From Volvariella volvacea V23 (lineage: Eukaryota > Basidiomycota > Agaricomycetes > Agaricales > Pluteaceae): a stretch of DNA of 64,000 bases. The stretch is taken from assembly GCA_000349905.1 (NCBI GenBank), contig KB722781.1, forward strand, positions 8,526 through 72,525. Direction: 5' to 3'. The notes under the pieces are model-generated. The model ran no database searches, was not told where the DNA came from, and saw only the letters and a program-made list of their open reading frames with translations. Shown piece by piece: positions 1 to 12,489 of this stretch (position 1 is its first letter; every line of letters starts with the position of its first letter). The position numbers were made by a program, and so were the translations under genes.

Positions 1-3000
1 GTTAATTATATTGACATGTCCATCAATAAATTACCTTTATCTAACAATTTTAGCCCTCTGGGTTCCTGCATCTTCTAACCTCTAGATGAATCAGGAAATA
101 GTAGTGCCTTGGGTGCTGCTGGGCTTAACATGGGACCTAAAGACTCCTACTTCAAGGCCACCAAAATTAAGAGTTTGGCACTTCATCTAGAGAAACATAG
201 GTTCTCCAACAAGGAAAGACACAAGGCCATGCTTAGGAGACTTGTCTGCAAGTTTTTCTAAATTCTGGATCTAATGAATAGGCAATGGAAGCAATAGTAA
301 AAAGCTAGCTGTAAGATAACCCTGAAAGACTGGAAGGTGCATCTACTCTTGAAAACAGCTCTTAGAGTGCTAGAAGCAATGACCAACAATAAACACAACC
401 CCAAAAACACCCCAAATAAGCTTTAGTCTGTAGAGGCAGCTAGACTGGCATTTACTTTGCACAATGAATAATGTTTCAGTGATTCTCAAACAATGTTCTA
501 AGTGGTGGCAACAAAGAAAATATAATCTTGTGCTTGTGGTATAGAATACAGGTGCCTACATGTAATAGCAGTGAATTTCTAACCAAATAAAAAGTCTTGA
601 GAGCTTCAGATGGGTTTTATTAATATCTAACAATTTTCTGTCTAAAAATCTATATCATGCTTATATTCATAACAGTGTTAAAATACTAAGAACAATACCT
701 AGTGTTTCACTCTTGATCACAAACAACTATATCACAAAATTCTTTCCAAGAAACCAATTCTTGAGAATCTTATATTCCAAAATCACTATATAATTCATCA
801 AACAAAACAGCACTTGAGTTTACATATAAAAATACAGGGCCAAGATTACTTGATATTTTTGTTGACCTTAAAGACTTTATATACTATATATATACAAATA
901 AAAAGACACTATATAGTTTCTTACAAATAGCATTAAGGAATCTTTTATTGAGTGATATTTTGGAAAGTCCAGAAAATAAAAACATTATAAATAGAAATAA
1001 TCAAATCAGAATAAAATAAGAAATATTATTACTTTTCAGGAAGTTTTCTTGTCACAGTAACAAGTGCAAATTATACTTATTCAAGGATTTTTGTGAGCAC
1101 AAGGCTATCAGAATTGGTAATACCTGAGATCAAAGGTTTTGGGATCTGGATGAGCTTATCAACCATTTGACAGGCTTCAAGGTAATGTTAAAAGTTTGTA
1201 ATAGAAAGATACTGATTCAGAAGCATTGTGGATCTTCTTATTTTGATAGCATATTTTGGGTGATACATCCAGTCTAAGTATATGTGCTTGGTGGTCTCAG
1301 GTGACCTCTCTATGAATTAGTTCTATTTCCAAGCACAAAATATATATCAAGTGCTTCATTCTGAACTCCAAATCAAGCCCATTGTAGTGCTTTCATCAAA
1401 GGTTCATACTGGGCTGTGGTTCACATGCATTTTGCAAATATGCTTTTGAATTTCTCCTAGTCAGCAGACTAGGGCTCATTCCTGACTCTTATTATAAGTC
1501 TGCTCTCATGGAAATATTAATTCTTATTTAAAATTAAATACTATAGAGGTATTTTACATAATTTCATGTCCAGATTTATGGCCAGCCTGTCAACAGAAAT
1601 GGGTATATATATCATATTAACTATTCTGACTGCTAATAACACCCTAGTAGATAATCCAAGCATGGTATAATGCCTGCTGCAAGAAGCAATCTGAGAAGAG
1701 CAATTATCTGCTTGTCCAACCTATTGCTCTCCAAAGGGTTGTTGGTACTTTGATAGGGTTTATGCACTTACCAAGGAGCTCTCTGGAGGTATTGCTCCTG
1801 GAAGTCCTTAGTAGCTTCTATATTATCAGTTTTCCCTTTCAATCATGCTCAAAGAATTGGCTCCAAAAGAGCTAGCCTCTGCATAAGAGCAATATCAAAA
1901 AAAGTGTGTAAAGGGTCTTCCATAGGAGAGGTATCAACAATAACACAATCCCACTTTTAGGAATTTCTTGCTGACAATAAACAAATAGGAACTATAACTG
2001 GAATATAACTTTGACATCTCAAGCCTCAAAACCATTCGAGCTCATACACTCAGATCTCAAAGAATTCCCAATGAAATTATATCACAAATACAAATATTAT
2101 ATGTCATTTGTAGACAATTATTCATCTTATGCATGGGTTACAGTGCTCAAGAAGAAATCTGATGCAATTGATGCACTCAAGAACTTTTTAGCAGCAGCCA
2201 AAAACCAAAATGATGCCAAAGTCAAATGATGGCATTCTGATGCAGGAGAAGAGTTCAAATCAAATGCAGTAGATAAAGAACTCAAGAGAAAGGATATCTT
2301 TGTTAAACAAAGTGTACCACACACACTACAATAAAATGGTTGTGCAGAATGATTCAATTGTATAATCATGGATAAGGCACAAATACTTGAATTCCAAGCT
2401 TGCTTACTGGAATCCTGATGAGAATTCTCTGTTGAACATATAATTCATTTGTAGAACAGAACTCCAATCCAACATCTAGGATGGAAAACCCCATGGGAAA
2501 TGTTAAATAGTGAAGTTTAAAGCATTGCAAATCTACACATATTTGGCTGCAGTGCATGACCTACCAGAGGATGTTCATGTGAATAAACTCACAGCAAAAT
2601 CCAAATTAATGGTTTACCTTGGTACTATATCAGGTATAAAAGGATACTGATTTATGTAATTGCACAATAATTCTATCTTTCTTAGTGATATGGCCACCTT
2701 TGATGAAACAATATTTCTGAAGTGTCCTGACTTCAAATCATCATCAAAATAACATGAACAAACTACAGAAATTGATAGTGACCCTCAAAAAAATATTTAG
2801 AAGGAACAAGGATTCTTTGAAGAAAAGGAGGAGTTAAATCCTCCTAAAATTAGTCCTACAGAGGAAGTGCATGATAATGCAGCTCCTCCACCACAAGACT
2901 TAGAAGCACAGAATAATGCTACATCTGATCCTACTTATGATTTTTCATATCAATGAAAAGATTGAGATCAATGGAGAGATCTGGGCAGATTTATGACTTC

Positions 3001-5006
3001 TGAAACATCAGAGCAATATAAAGAAAGATCCACTCATCAACAAAAACCAGTTTCTCATCCCAATAATGTCTATGGTGACCAAAATCCCACTGACATAGTC
3101 AAGGATTTAGAACGAGATTCATGGTGGTAAAACTTTGAACAATGCACTGGACAACAACATCCTACACCAAATCCACCTGTTCTACCTCTGTTCATCCTGA
3201 TGGACATAGATGAGGACATTAATCTTATGGTACAGGAAGGAAGAGTGAGATTAGTCAGCTATCTACTTGCAAAAGTAGTTTCACCAAATGATGATATCTC
3301 AATACAATATAAAGATATTGTGCAATTACCTGCAGCATTACAACAGGAATAGAAAAATGCATGTTGAGAAGAACTAGATACTCTTCAAAAACAAAAGGTC
3401 TTCAAACTAGTTAATTTACCACCCAATCGAAAGGCTATCAAGAATTGATGGGTATTTGCAATCAAATCAGATAGTCACAAATATGCTTGTTTAGTAGCAA
3501 AAGGGTTTTCTCAAGTAGGAGTCAATTATAATGAAATTTTCTCACCTGTAGTACACTACAAAACAGTTCAACTCATGTTTGCATTAGTAGCACTCAAAAG
3601 ATGGTGCACTACAGCACTGAATGTCAGAAATGTATTCTTATATGGAGATCTTGATGAAGAAATCTACATGGAATAGCCCAAGGGTTTCAAACTCAAAGGC
3701 AAAGAACATAAGGTCATGTGACTACAAAAAGCATTATATGGACTAAAGCAAGCTATGAATTCCTGGTAGAAAGCATTACTAAAGTCAATGAAAGAACTTG
3801 GCTTTCAAAGACTATAGTCCAATGCTGGAGTATTCATCTATAGATACCCCAATGGCTTGATTGTTATTGCCATTATATATGTGGATGATGAATTATTTAT
3901 AGGGTCAGATCAGAACCTCATTAACCAAAAGAAATCTAAATTCATGAATCATTGGGAATGTAGAAACTTAGAAGAAGCAAAAGAATTTCTCAGTATGTAC
4001 ATACAATGACAAGGAAAACATATCCTCCTTGATCAAACAACTTATCTCAAGAAAGTTGTAGAATGTTTTGGAATTAAAAATGCAAATCCAACTCCTACTC
4101 CACTCTTGTCTGAATACACACCTTCAGTTAATAAAGGACTAGAAGATCCCAAGACTCAATTATAATTCCAATCAATTATTGGATCACTCCTTTATCTGAT
4201 GTTGGGAACACAACTTGACATTGCCTATGTGCTAATCAAACTATCACAGTTCTCAGCAAATCCATCAGATGAATATGTTAACAAAGCATTGTACATATGC
4301 AAGTACTTGCTTGGAACATCTGACTATGCTCTTGTCTTTGATGGAAATAGTAATAAGGGACTAGTTTCCTTTACAGATTCAGATTGGAGATCAGATCAAA
4401 ATACAAGAAAATCAACTACAGGATTCTTCTCAAAGTTATCTGCTGCAACTGTTTCATGGACATCTCATCTACTGAAACAGAATATATGGCACTATCAGAT
4501 TGCTGCTGACAAGTCATGTAGATAAAATCTTTATTTGGAGAACTTGGTTTTGATATATCACAACTCTCTATATGTGCAGATAACCAAAAATCGATATTCA
4601 TTAGTTCCAATCTAGTTCAGGAACATCAAACAAAGCATATTAATATTCGATATCACTATATTCACAAATGTATTGAAGATGAACAAGTATTAGTAGTCTT
4701 CATTCCTGGCAATGAGAATCCCACAGACATGTTTACCAAGAACTTAGGGCATGACAAGTTCTTGAGATTTTATAAGCACTTAGGGCTTGAGTTTTACTCA
4801 CCATATGCTAAACACCTCAGGAAGGTAATTAGCAAGGGGAAGTGTTGAACATCTATTATATCCACAAATAATAGATAGTATTTGTTCTTAGTACAAATAG
4901 ATACAATGCTCTATAAATAGCATGTAGAGGCCTATAAAGGCCTCTACAATCCTTACTTCTCTTTGCCCTCTACTCTCATCATCTAAGCTCTCTCATATAT
5001 TGAACA
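1..5006 (+). mobile_element. Degenerate Ty1/copia LTR retrotransposon (5' end outside window)
   Basis: Translating through stops on the + strand gives copia Pol domains in the usual order. A protease-like NTGAY motif lies near 545. The integrase core spans about 2010-2640, with HSDL, a WHSDAGEEF block and an NGCAE block. Reverse transcriptase spans about 3370-4190, with the YVDD catalytic motif near 3880, and RNase H about 4320-4790 contains FTDSDW. A purine tract (4831-4842) sits directly before the 3' LTR. No long reading frame survives: the stops fall where Gln, Arg or Trp is expected and are explained by C-to-T or G-to-A transitions. The gag part (before about 500) is barely recognisable and no 5' LTR was found, so the element begins before the window or is truncated. 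GC content is far below that of the rest of the window. This is a dead element; domain identity is firm, the outer limits are not. Confidence 0.9.
4843..5006 (+). repeat. Putative 3' LTR of the copia element
   Basis: The LTR starts with TGTTGAAC right after the purine-rich tract AGCAAGGGGAAG, as in copia elements. It contains a TATAAA-like box near 4911. A TG...CA unit could end at the TTGAACA near 5000-5006, giving about 164 bp. Because no 5' LTR is present for comparison, the right end is a guess and could lie further on, up to about 5145. Confidence 0.55.
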
Positions 5007-5957
5007 TCTAGGTAAGGACTTTGTCTTAGGACCTTAGTGCCTGTATAGGCTGCTATGCATCAGATCTTTTTGAATGAGTATTAATAAACTTAATTATTGT
5101 CAGCCATTCTGCCAAAGTGAGATATATATGGCTTGGTTGCTTAACAGGGTTGGTGGTACTTAATGCATCCTTCTTTTCTCTTTTTGAATCAGGCTTGTGG
5201 GTGTAGATAATTTTTGGATATGGGCAGTATTTAGGTTTAAGTGGCACTGATGAAAAAGACTCTCAAAGGCAGAGATTGTGTTTTTTAACTTCCTTTGCAC
5301 CAGCTATATTACTCTTCAAATTGAGAACTCTAGTGCATATTCCAAGATTTATCCAATGCAATATGCAATACCTTTTTGATTTTTCTTGGAAACAGTGTTG
5401 GTTCTCACAAAAAACCCATGCTTATGCATTATGATATTATGTATTACAACAACTTGAACTGTACTAATAAGCATAGATCTGCCCACAGGAAACTACCTAA
5501 CTAGCATATGCAGGCATTATTATATAAGAAAATCTCAATTATTTGGCAAAATCAAAATTTTGAAATATAAATATTTGAATAAATTTTATTTGCTAGGACC
5601 TTTCCAGTTCAATCAAAATGCACTATTCAGCATGGTCACTTGGTGAGTTGTTTGTTGGAAGATAGAGCTGCATGTCACGTGCAGGTCGGTCGTGCACTGT
5701 ACCAAGGCGCAAGACATCCCGATCCCGGCAATTTGGAGGCGAAGGAACAGGCAACGGCGGCAGAAGTGCGGAGGAAAGATGAGACGAAGGGCGGCAAATG
5801 GGCATCGGAGCATCAGGAGTCCGTAAAGGTCGCGCTCTGATTGGCTTTTGCGGCAAAAAAATTCACGTGCGGCACCCCATAAATTTGTTGATTCCGAACC
5901 CGAGTTGCTCCATTCACCCTTCCATCCATTCACCCTCGTTCGTCGTCGTCTTTGACG
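5007..5957. other. Non-coding: AT-rich repeat tail, then promoter of aconitase gene
   Basis: Up to about 5670 the sequence stays AT-rich and CpG-free and belongs compositionally to the retroelement or another old repeat. From about 5678 CpGs return abruptly. The last 280 bases before the aconitase start are ordinary fungal upstream DNA, including a pyrimidine-rich stretch just before the start codon. I see no gene here. Confidence 0.6.
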
Positions 5958-8825
5958 ATGTTCAACTTGGCGAATAGAACCGCTAAGACCCTTAGGCGGT
6001 TGGCTGCCGGCCTGGCCACTGCAGCGCCCCGCATTGGGGAGACCAAGGTGCCTATGTCTCTGCTGGAAGACGGTCACTACATAAACTACCAGCGTATTGA
6101 AGATAACCTCGCCATTGTCCGGGATAGGTACTCCAGAGCATTTCTACGTAAAGTATCCCACTCATTACTCTGCTTTCTTCGGGATATGATCAGATTGCGG
6201 CGCCCCTTGACCTTATCAGAGAAGGTTCTTTACGGACATTTGGACGATGCCCATGGCCAGGACATTGTTAGAGGGACTAGTTACCTGAAGCTTCGCCCAG
6301 ATGTATGTCTATGATCAAGACTCGCTTGTTCAAAACTGTCTAACATCCCCTACAGCGCGTTGCCTGTCAGGATGCCACCGCGCAGGTAACGATTGACCAG
6401 TATGCTTGGACAGACCGTACGCTTACTAAAATTGCTCCTAGATGGCGTTATTGCAGTTCATGTCCGCCGGCATGGACACCGCTGCTGTGCCAACCACGGT
6501 TCATTGCGACCATTTAATTGAGGCGCAAGTTGGAGGCGTAAAGGATTTGGCTCGTGCAAAGGAGATCAATAAGGAGGTTTACGAGTTTTTGGCGACAGCG
6601 ACTGCGAAGGTCAGTTCCACAAACCCCATATCCGCCCCTTCCTAACTTGCAACCAGTATGGTCTCGGTTTCTGGAAACCCGGCTCTGGTATTATCCACCA
6701 GATTATTCTGGAAAATTACGCATTCCCCGGTGGGCTCATGATCGGTACTGACTCCCATACACCTAATGCTGGCGGTCTTGGTATGATTGCTTGTGGTGTT
6801 GGTGGTGCTGATGCGGTTGACGTCATGGCTGACATTCCCTGGGAGCTCAAATGCCCTAAAGTTATTGGTGTCAACTTAACGGGTAAAATCGGTGGTTGGA
6901 CAACTCCTAAGGGTAAGATACGATTTTGCCGCATTTATGAGTTGAACTTATAGGCCTATAGACGTTATTCTCAAGGTTGCTGGTATTCTGACTGTGAAGG
7001 GTGGTACTGGCGCTATTGTTGAATATAAGGGACCAGGTGTAGAGTCACTCTCGTGCACAGGCATGGCAACCATCTGTAACATGGGTGCTGAAATTGGTGC
7101 CACTACCTCTCTTTTCCCCTTCAATAACCGTATGGCCGATTACCTCAACGCTACCAAACGCCCGGACATTGCCAATTATGCCAAGCAATTTGCGCATAAT
7201 CTCCGTGCTGACGACGGTGCTGAGTATGACCAACACATTGAGATCGTAAGTTGTACGATTCCCAACCCCGACATTACTTAACATTCCACTAGAATTTATC
7301 GGAACTCGAGCCTCACATCAACGGTCCTTTCACCCCCGATCTGGCTACCCCCATTTCCAAGTTCGCATCTGAGGTTAAGAAGAATGGCTGGCCTGAGGAG
7401 TTGAAGGTTGCACTTATCGGCTCTTGCACCAATTCGTCATATGAGGACATGTCCCGCTCTGCGTCAATTGCTCAGGAAGCTCTCGCCCATGGTCTGAATG
7501 TCAAGAGCAAGTTCACAATTACTCCGGGATCAGAACAAGTCCGTGCTACAATTGAACGTGACGGTCAAATCGGCGCTTTTGAGGACGTCGGCGGTGTTGT
7601 TCTTGCTAACGCGTGTGGCCCTTGTATTGGTCAATGGGATCGCCAGGACGTAAAGAAAGGCGAAGCCAACTCCAGTATGCCTTCTTCAGTCACACTGGTT
7701 ACTCGCTCACTAACTAGTGGATAGTTATAACTTCTTACAATCGCAACTTCACCGGTCGTAATGATGCAAACCCCGCAACACATGCATTCGTAGCATCACC
7801 TGACATTGTCACTGCCATGGCCTTCGCTGGAAGATTGACGTTCAATCCCTTGACTGATACTCTCACCGGCTCTGATGGTAAAACATTCAAGTTTGCTGAT
7901 CCCAGCGGTCACGAGCTCCCACCCCGCGGTTATGATCCTGGTCAAAACACTTTCCAACCACCTCCGGCTGATCGTGCTTCAGTTCAAGTCGCTGTCGACC
8001 CCAAGAGCGAGCGCCTGCAACTCCTTCAACCCTTCCAACCCTGGGACGGTAAGACACCAACCGATCTTCCTATTCTTATTAAGGTCAAGGGCAAGTGCAG
8101 TAAGTGTCATGGATTTTGTCCCTAGTAGTATATTTAAATCCTTTTAGCTACGGATCACATCTCCGCTGGCGGCCCATGGTTGAAATATCGCGGACATCTT
8201 CAGAACATCTCCCGTGAGTTAATGATCCACTCTTATTTCTTCGATGCTAAATTTAGACGTAGAAAACTGCCTGATCGGTGCCATCAACGCTGAGAATAAT
8301 GAGGCAAATAAGGTCAAGAACCAACTCACCGGTGAATGGGGTGGTGTTCCTCAGACTGCCGAGTCGTATCGTTCCAAGGGTATTAAGTGGGTTGTTATTG
8401 GTGACCACAACTATGGTGAAGGCTCCTCTCGTGAACATGCTGCTCTCGAGCCCCGTTACCTTGGTGGACTGGCCATTATCGTCCGCTCCTTTGCTCGTAT
8501 CCACGAAACCAACTTGAAGAAGCAAGGCATGCTCGCCCTCACTTTCGCAAACGCCGAGGATTACGATAAAGTCCGCCCAAGTGATCGTGTCGACATTCTT
8601 GGCTTGGAAAGCTTTGCCCCTGGGAAAAACCTGACTCTCGTATGCAAGCATGAAGATGGAACCAAGGATGAGATCCCCTTGGCCCATTCTTTCAACGAGG
8701 GCCAAATTGAGTGGTTCAAGGCCGGTTCTGCCCTTAATCTGGTGAGTTGCTATTCCACAAGTCGGTGATTTTTGTCTGATTCACAATAACAGATGGCCGC
8801 AAAAGCAAAGGCTCGATCACAGTAA
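5958..8825 (+). CDS. ACO1: Aconitate hydratase, mitochondrial
   Basis: Aconitase interconverts citrate and isocitrate in the mitochondrial TCA cycle. Eleven exons join in frame: 5958-6127, 6194-6302, 6356-6385, 6442-6609, 6657-6912, 6962-7245, 7293-7674, 7725-8099, 8148-8213, 8257-8741 and 8793-8825. They total 2358 nt and encode 785 aa, the normal size for fungal aconitases. The Arg-rich N-terminus ([18 protein letters not shown]) looks like a mitochondrial presequence. The iron-sulfur cluster cysteines are visible in [11 protein letters not shown] and [13 protein letters not shown]. Other family blocks are [12 protein letters not shown] and, in the C-terminal swivel domain, [19 protein letters not shown]. 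The start is the ATG at 5958. Exon 3 is only 30 nt. The gene ends 151 bp from the converging SMP-30-like gene. No damage is seen and the identification is secure. Confidence 0.97.
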
Positions 8826-8976
8826 ACGGATAGAAATCCCCTGTTCATAAAAGTGCGGGAACGCGCGAGTCGAACATTCCTCTTTGATCGCTACTCTTTT
8901 CTGCTCATCGTAGGATACTATCGTCCTTCAACTTCCTGTAATTCTAAGGTTTAAGCAACGCAGCGATTTATACGAT

Positions 8977-10559
8977 CTACTTATAAGAGAGCGGGATACC
9001 CTCAGCAGCAACATGGGTTATAAAAATTTTAGTTTCTGCTAAGATGACCAGCCGGCCCTCACCAGCAAAAACAAGATTAGCAGTTGTCATTCCCAAGAAG
9101 AACTTGCCCAATAATGTGCCCTTTTTATTCCAAACATGAACACCATCACCACAGCCGGCATATACGTTGCCTTTGGTGTCGACCTGTAATCCATCGGGAA
9201 CGCCCGCATCGACATATGCGAATACCCGTCGATTTACGAACACATGTGTCCTTTCATCAACATCGAAAGCATAGCTGAACCCCGGACACTCAGCCTCGCT
9301 GATTATTTATGGGTACCTCGGGAAAACTTACATCGTAGCTGATTTGGTCTGGTCTATGGGAAGAAATCCGTTCGCAGCTCCAGTGTCCGCGCTATAAAAC
9401 ACTTGGTTGGTGGCTAAAGCCCATCGCATAACACTCACATGTAGGCTGTCTTCCCATCGGCTGTGAACGCAATTCCGTTGCACTTGTCAAAATCGGTTGC
9501 AACTACACGCACTGTGCCTGCACTTGGGTCGAAACGGTAGACCTGGTTTGGAAGAAGAGGTTTCGGCCTAAAGTCTTGCAGAGGCCCATAGCTAACGAAA
9601 GAGTTTTCATCAGAGCGCCAATCATCTAGATGACCAACGACATACACGACATCCGTGAAAAATATCATTCCAGTAGGGTGTATCTTGAGATCGTTCAAAG
9701 AGTTGAATTGGCGTCCATAGTAGTTGTTCAACAAGACAGTGGTGTTATATGGTGGTCTTGGATTCACCAATACAACGGATGGAGGTAGTAGTCCACGTCC
9801 CGAAGTGATGAGTAATAAATCCCCTAGATACGGTCCAGTACCACCGTTTGTCATTTGAACTGATTCATTGAGATCTAGCTATGCGCCGTTACAATTGCTG
9901 GGGCCAGGATCTTAAAGACTCGCTCACCTCGGTGACTGGTACATTTACAGCCTGTCCAATTTTCGTCGTCGTCGCCAAAGCTGTTTCGATTGCTTGTAAA
10001 CTGATTTTAGCAACTTTGTTGTTATTGTAGAGATCGCTCATGCCCAGAGGGCCTCCATTGTTACTAGAAAAGAATACTTCATCTATATCCGGAACATAGA
10101 CCGGAGCCTCGTGAGCGAACGCGTAGGATGCATTCGAGGCGATCTCGTTGATGGTGGCATCAGGCCCCAGAATGGAAAGGAATTCACCGTCAAATACTTG
10201 AAAGAAGGGCGGTGCTAGTTCTGAAGGGTTGAAAAACTCTGTAAAAGAGTTGTTTCGAAACGACTCAGTGTCGCTGGAAGGAAGCACTGCAGATAACTTT
10301 GGATCCACAAGCTAAAAAGTGTTTACATCACGAACCCAGGCTAACTGTCGCCCAGCTGACTTACCACGGCTTGGGATGGGAAGCGTAATGAAGCGACGGA
10401 TGGCCGTTCTCTACGGTGAACACGATCCCACCCGATCGCCAAAACAGCTCCGCCAACAGCTACTGATAACAGAAGGAGGATCCGGGGTGGTGGGTGCACG
10501 TTTTTGGGCTTAAGTGGCGCAGAATTTCGCGGGCGACGCTTGCTGCTCGGCCTGTCCAT
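8977..10559 (-). CDS. Membrane-anchored SMP-30/gluconolactonase-like protein
   Basis: Five exons (10559-10365, 10311-9928, 9878-9439, 9391-9332, 9298-8977) sum to 1401 nt, or 466 aa. Residues about 1-25 are basic and proline-rich. They are followed by one hydrophobic helix (ILLLLSVAVGGAVLAIG), suggesting a type II membrane anchor. The rest matches the SMP-30/gluconolactonase beta-propeller family in fungi. Visible blocks are NDLKIHPTGMIFFTDV, CNGIAFTADGKTAYI and VPDGLQVDTKGNVYAG; the Asn and Asp residues in them are the usual metal-site positions. Family members hydrolyse lactones or similar esters using a divalent metal; the substrate of this one is unknown. The start at 10559 has a G at -3. 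A GTG 54 nt upstream in frame is not used. Family assignment is good, function is inferred. Confidence 0.86.
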
Positions 10560-10883
10560 GTCAGAAAATGCGGACTCGGTGGGTGTAGAGACGATTATCA
10601 GATATTTGACCACTCAAGCCCAAAGATAACGTTGACGCTGCTGAAAGGTGCCACATCATAATTCCGAAAGGTTAAATTGTCATTCTCATCAGAACCTGAA
10701 TCCCTGCTACGTGGTCCAGTCCATCTCCTCTAACTCTATAGTAAGTATTCACCTCAAACTTGGCATGTTACTGAGAGCCCGTTCGTCGTTGGATCTTGGC
10801 GAGATAAAATGCTTCTGTGCGAGCTCCTCTCTCCCCCTGCGGAAGTGTGAAACCACGAGCTTCTCTATCTGTCACTCCTAAGC
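10560..10883. promoter_or_regulatory. Shared upstream region of SMP-30-like and desaturase genes
   Basis: These 324 bp lie between two divergent start codons (10559 minus, 10884 plus). I see no coding potential and no motif I can name. It probably holds both core promoters. If the desaturase really starts at 11095 the region is longer. Confidence 0.4.
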
Positions 10884-12489
10884 ATGGTGATCCCGCAGAG
10901 AATCACCCCAGCCAACGTGCGGATTGTTTAACTCCGCGCTTCCCGCCACTGCAACCCTTGCGTGGGATCTAGAGAGTCCACCTCAAACAATCAGAACTAT
11001 CAATCTGCCTCGTTCTTTCCAATTTTATCAGCAAATTAAACCCGTCAACAGAGGTAGGTTCTCCTATTCCCCATTCTTAAACCACTTCTCTTCCATGTCG
11101 TCTCTGGCGAAAGGATTTCCTGTTATCACAGGTGTCCGTTGGTTCAATGTCACTATCCTGGTCGCAACGCCAATGGTGGCAATCTATGGTTTACTGTTTG
11201 TGACCTACAACGACCTCACCATTAATTTTTCAATATTTTACTATATCTTCTCTATGCTGGGTGCATATCTCCTCTCTTCCTACTATATTCTTGGGGGTTT
11301 CTGACATCTCCGATGCTCGAAGGCATCACCGCAGGTATGCAGACGACGCGGTCTCTTTCATACACGCGATTTACCACCCCTTGCATCTCAGGTTATCATC
11401 GTCTATGGTCCCATAGGTCTTATGTCGCGTCCTTTCCGCTTCAGTGCTTTCTTCTTCTTGGGGGAACCAGCGCGGTGCAAGGCTCGTGTTATTGGTGGGC
11501 TAGGGCCCATCGCTCTCACCATCGACACACAGACACAGAGCGAGATCCTTACGACTCAAATCGAGGACTCTTGTGGACACATATAGGCTGGATGATATTC
11601 AAGTCCGAGCTGCGTTCGGGAAATCCTGATGTTTCGGACCTGAGGAAGGACACCCTAATCCAATGGCAACATCGTTGGTATTTTCCCATGGCCATCTTCT
11701 TTGGCTACATTTTCCCTACTGCATTGCCTGGATTTATTTGGGGTGATTGGCTTGGAGGAGCCTGCTTTTCTGGTGCGTTGCGCTTGACCGTTGCACACCA
11801 TGTTGGTGATTTTCACATCTATTAGGATATGGTATCCGACTAACGTGATCGATTGACAGAGTACCTTTTGTATCAATTCAATTGCTCACTGGCTAGGAGA
11901 AGCACCCTACGATGATGTTCAGACTCCTCGCGACCACTTCCTATCAGCTATTTTAACTATGGGTGAAGGCTATCACAACTTCCATCACCAATTCCCTATG
12001 GATTATCGAAATGCCTTCTTATGGTATCAATACGATCCAACAAAATGGTTCATCGCGTTGTGCAACTATTTTGGCTTAGCCAGCAATCTTCGTGTCTTCC
12101 CAACCAATGAAATCCAAAAAGGCGCACTCTCGATGCAACTGAAAAAGCTGCAAAAAGTTCAGAACGCCATCAACTGGCCCCAATCACCCGAAAACCTGCC
12201 AATTGTGTCCTGGAAAGAGTGTAAGCTCCTTATTATAACTCTTTGATCCCCCTTAAATTCTGACGTTCTCTATCAACCATCAGTCCAAAGAGAAGCCGAA
12301 TCAAGACCACTGATCTTGGTGTCTGGATTTATTCATGACGTTTCGTCATTCCTTGATAGTCACCCTGGTGGGCGTTCTATCATCAGTGGGAACACGGGCA
12401 AAGATATGACCGCAGCGTTCTTTGGCGGAATTTACAAGCACTCGAACGCAGCGCATAACGTGCGTCGACTGGAATTTGCAGCGAGGTGA
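10884..12489 (+). CDS. OLE1: Stearoyl-CoA (delta-9) desaturase with C-terminal cytochrome b5 domain
   Basis: The enzyme introduces the delta-9 double bond into acyl-CoA in the ER, taking electrons through its own cytochrome b5 domain. My model has seven exons: 10884-10916, 10975-11053, 11132-11260, 11323-11334, 11392-11801, 11860-12220 and 12284-12489 (1230 nt, 409 aa). The three histidine boxes are present: HRLWSHR, HRSHHRHTD and HNFHHQFP. The C-terminal b5 part keeps the heme-binding HPGG and a second His (YKHSN). Exon 4 is a 12-nt microexon inside the first conserved block. The first two exons are inferred from frame and a plausible N-terminus. The simpler alternative starts at ATG 11095 and reads through the intron that precedes 11132, giving 384 aa. 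The protein is somewhat short for OLE1 (often 450 or more), mainly at the N-terminus. Confidence 0.93.

Noticed and set aside
1..5600. An active or complete retrotransposon
   Set aside because: Dozens of stops interrupt every Pol domain and no 5' LTR is present.
5613..6077. Long minus-strand frame (154 codons) over the aconitase promoter
   Set aside because: It overlaps the aconitase first exon antisense, has no family signal, and its composition is that of a shadow frame.
11095..11260. ATG 11095 as the only start of the desaturase
   Set aside because: Possible, but upstream exons at 10884 and 10975 give a longer, in-frame N-terminus with good splice sites. Both versions are reported in the feature.
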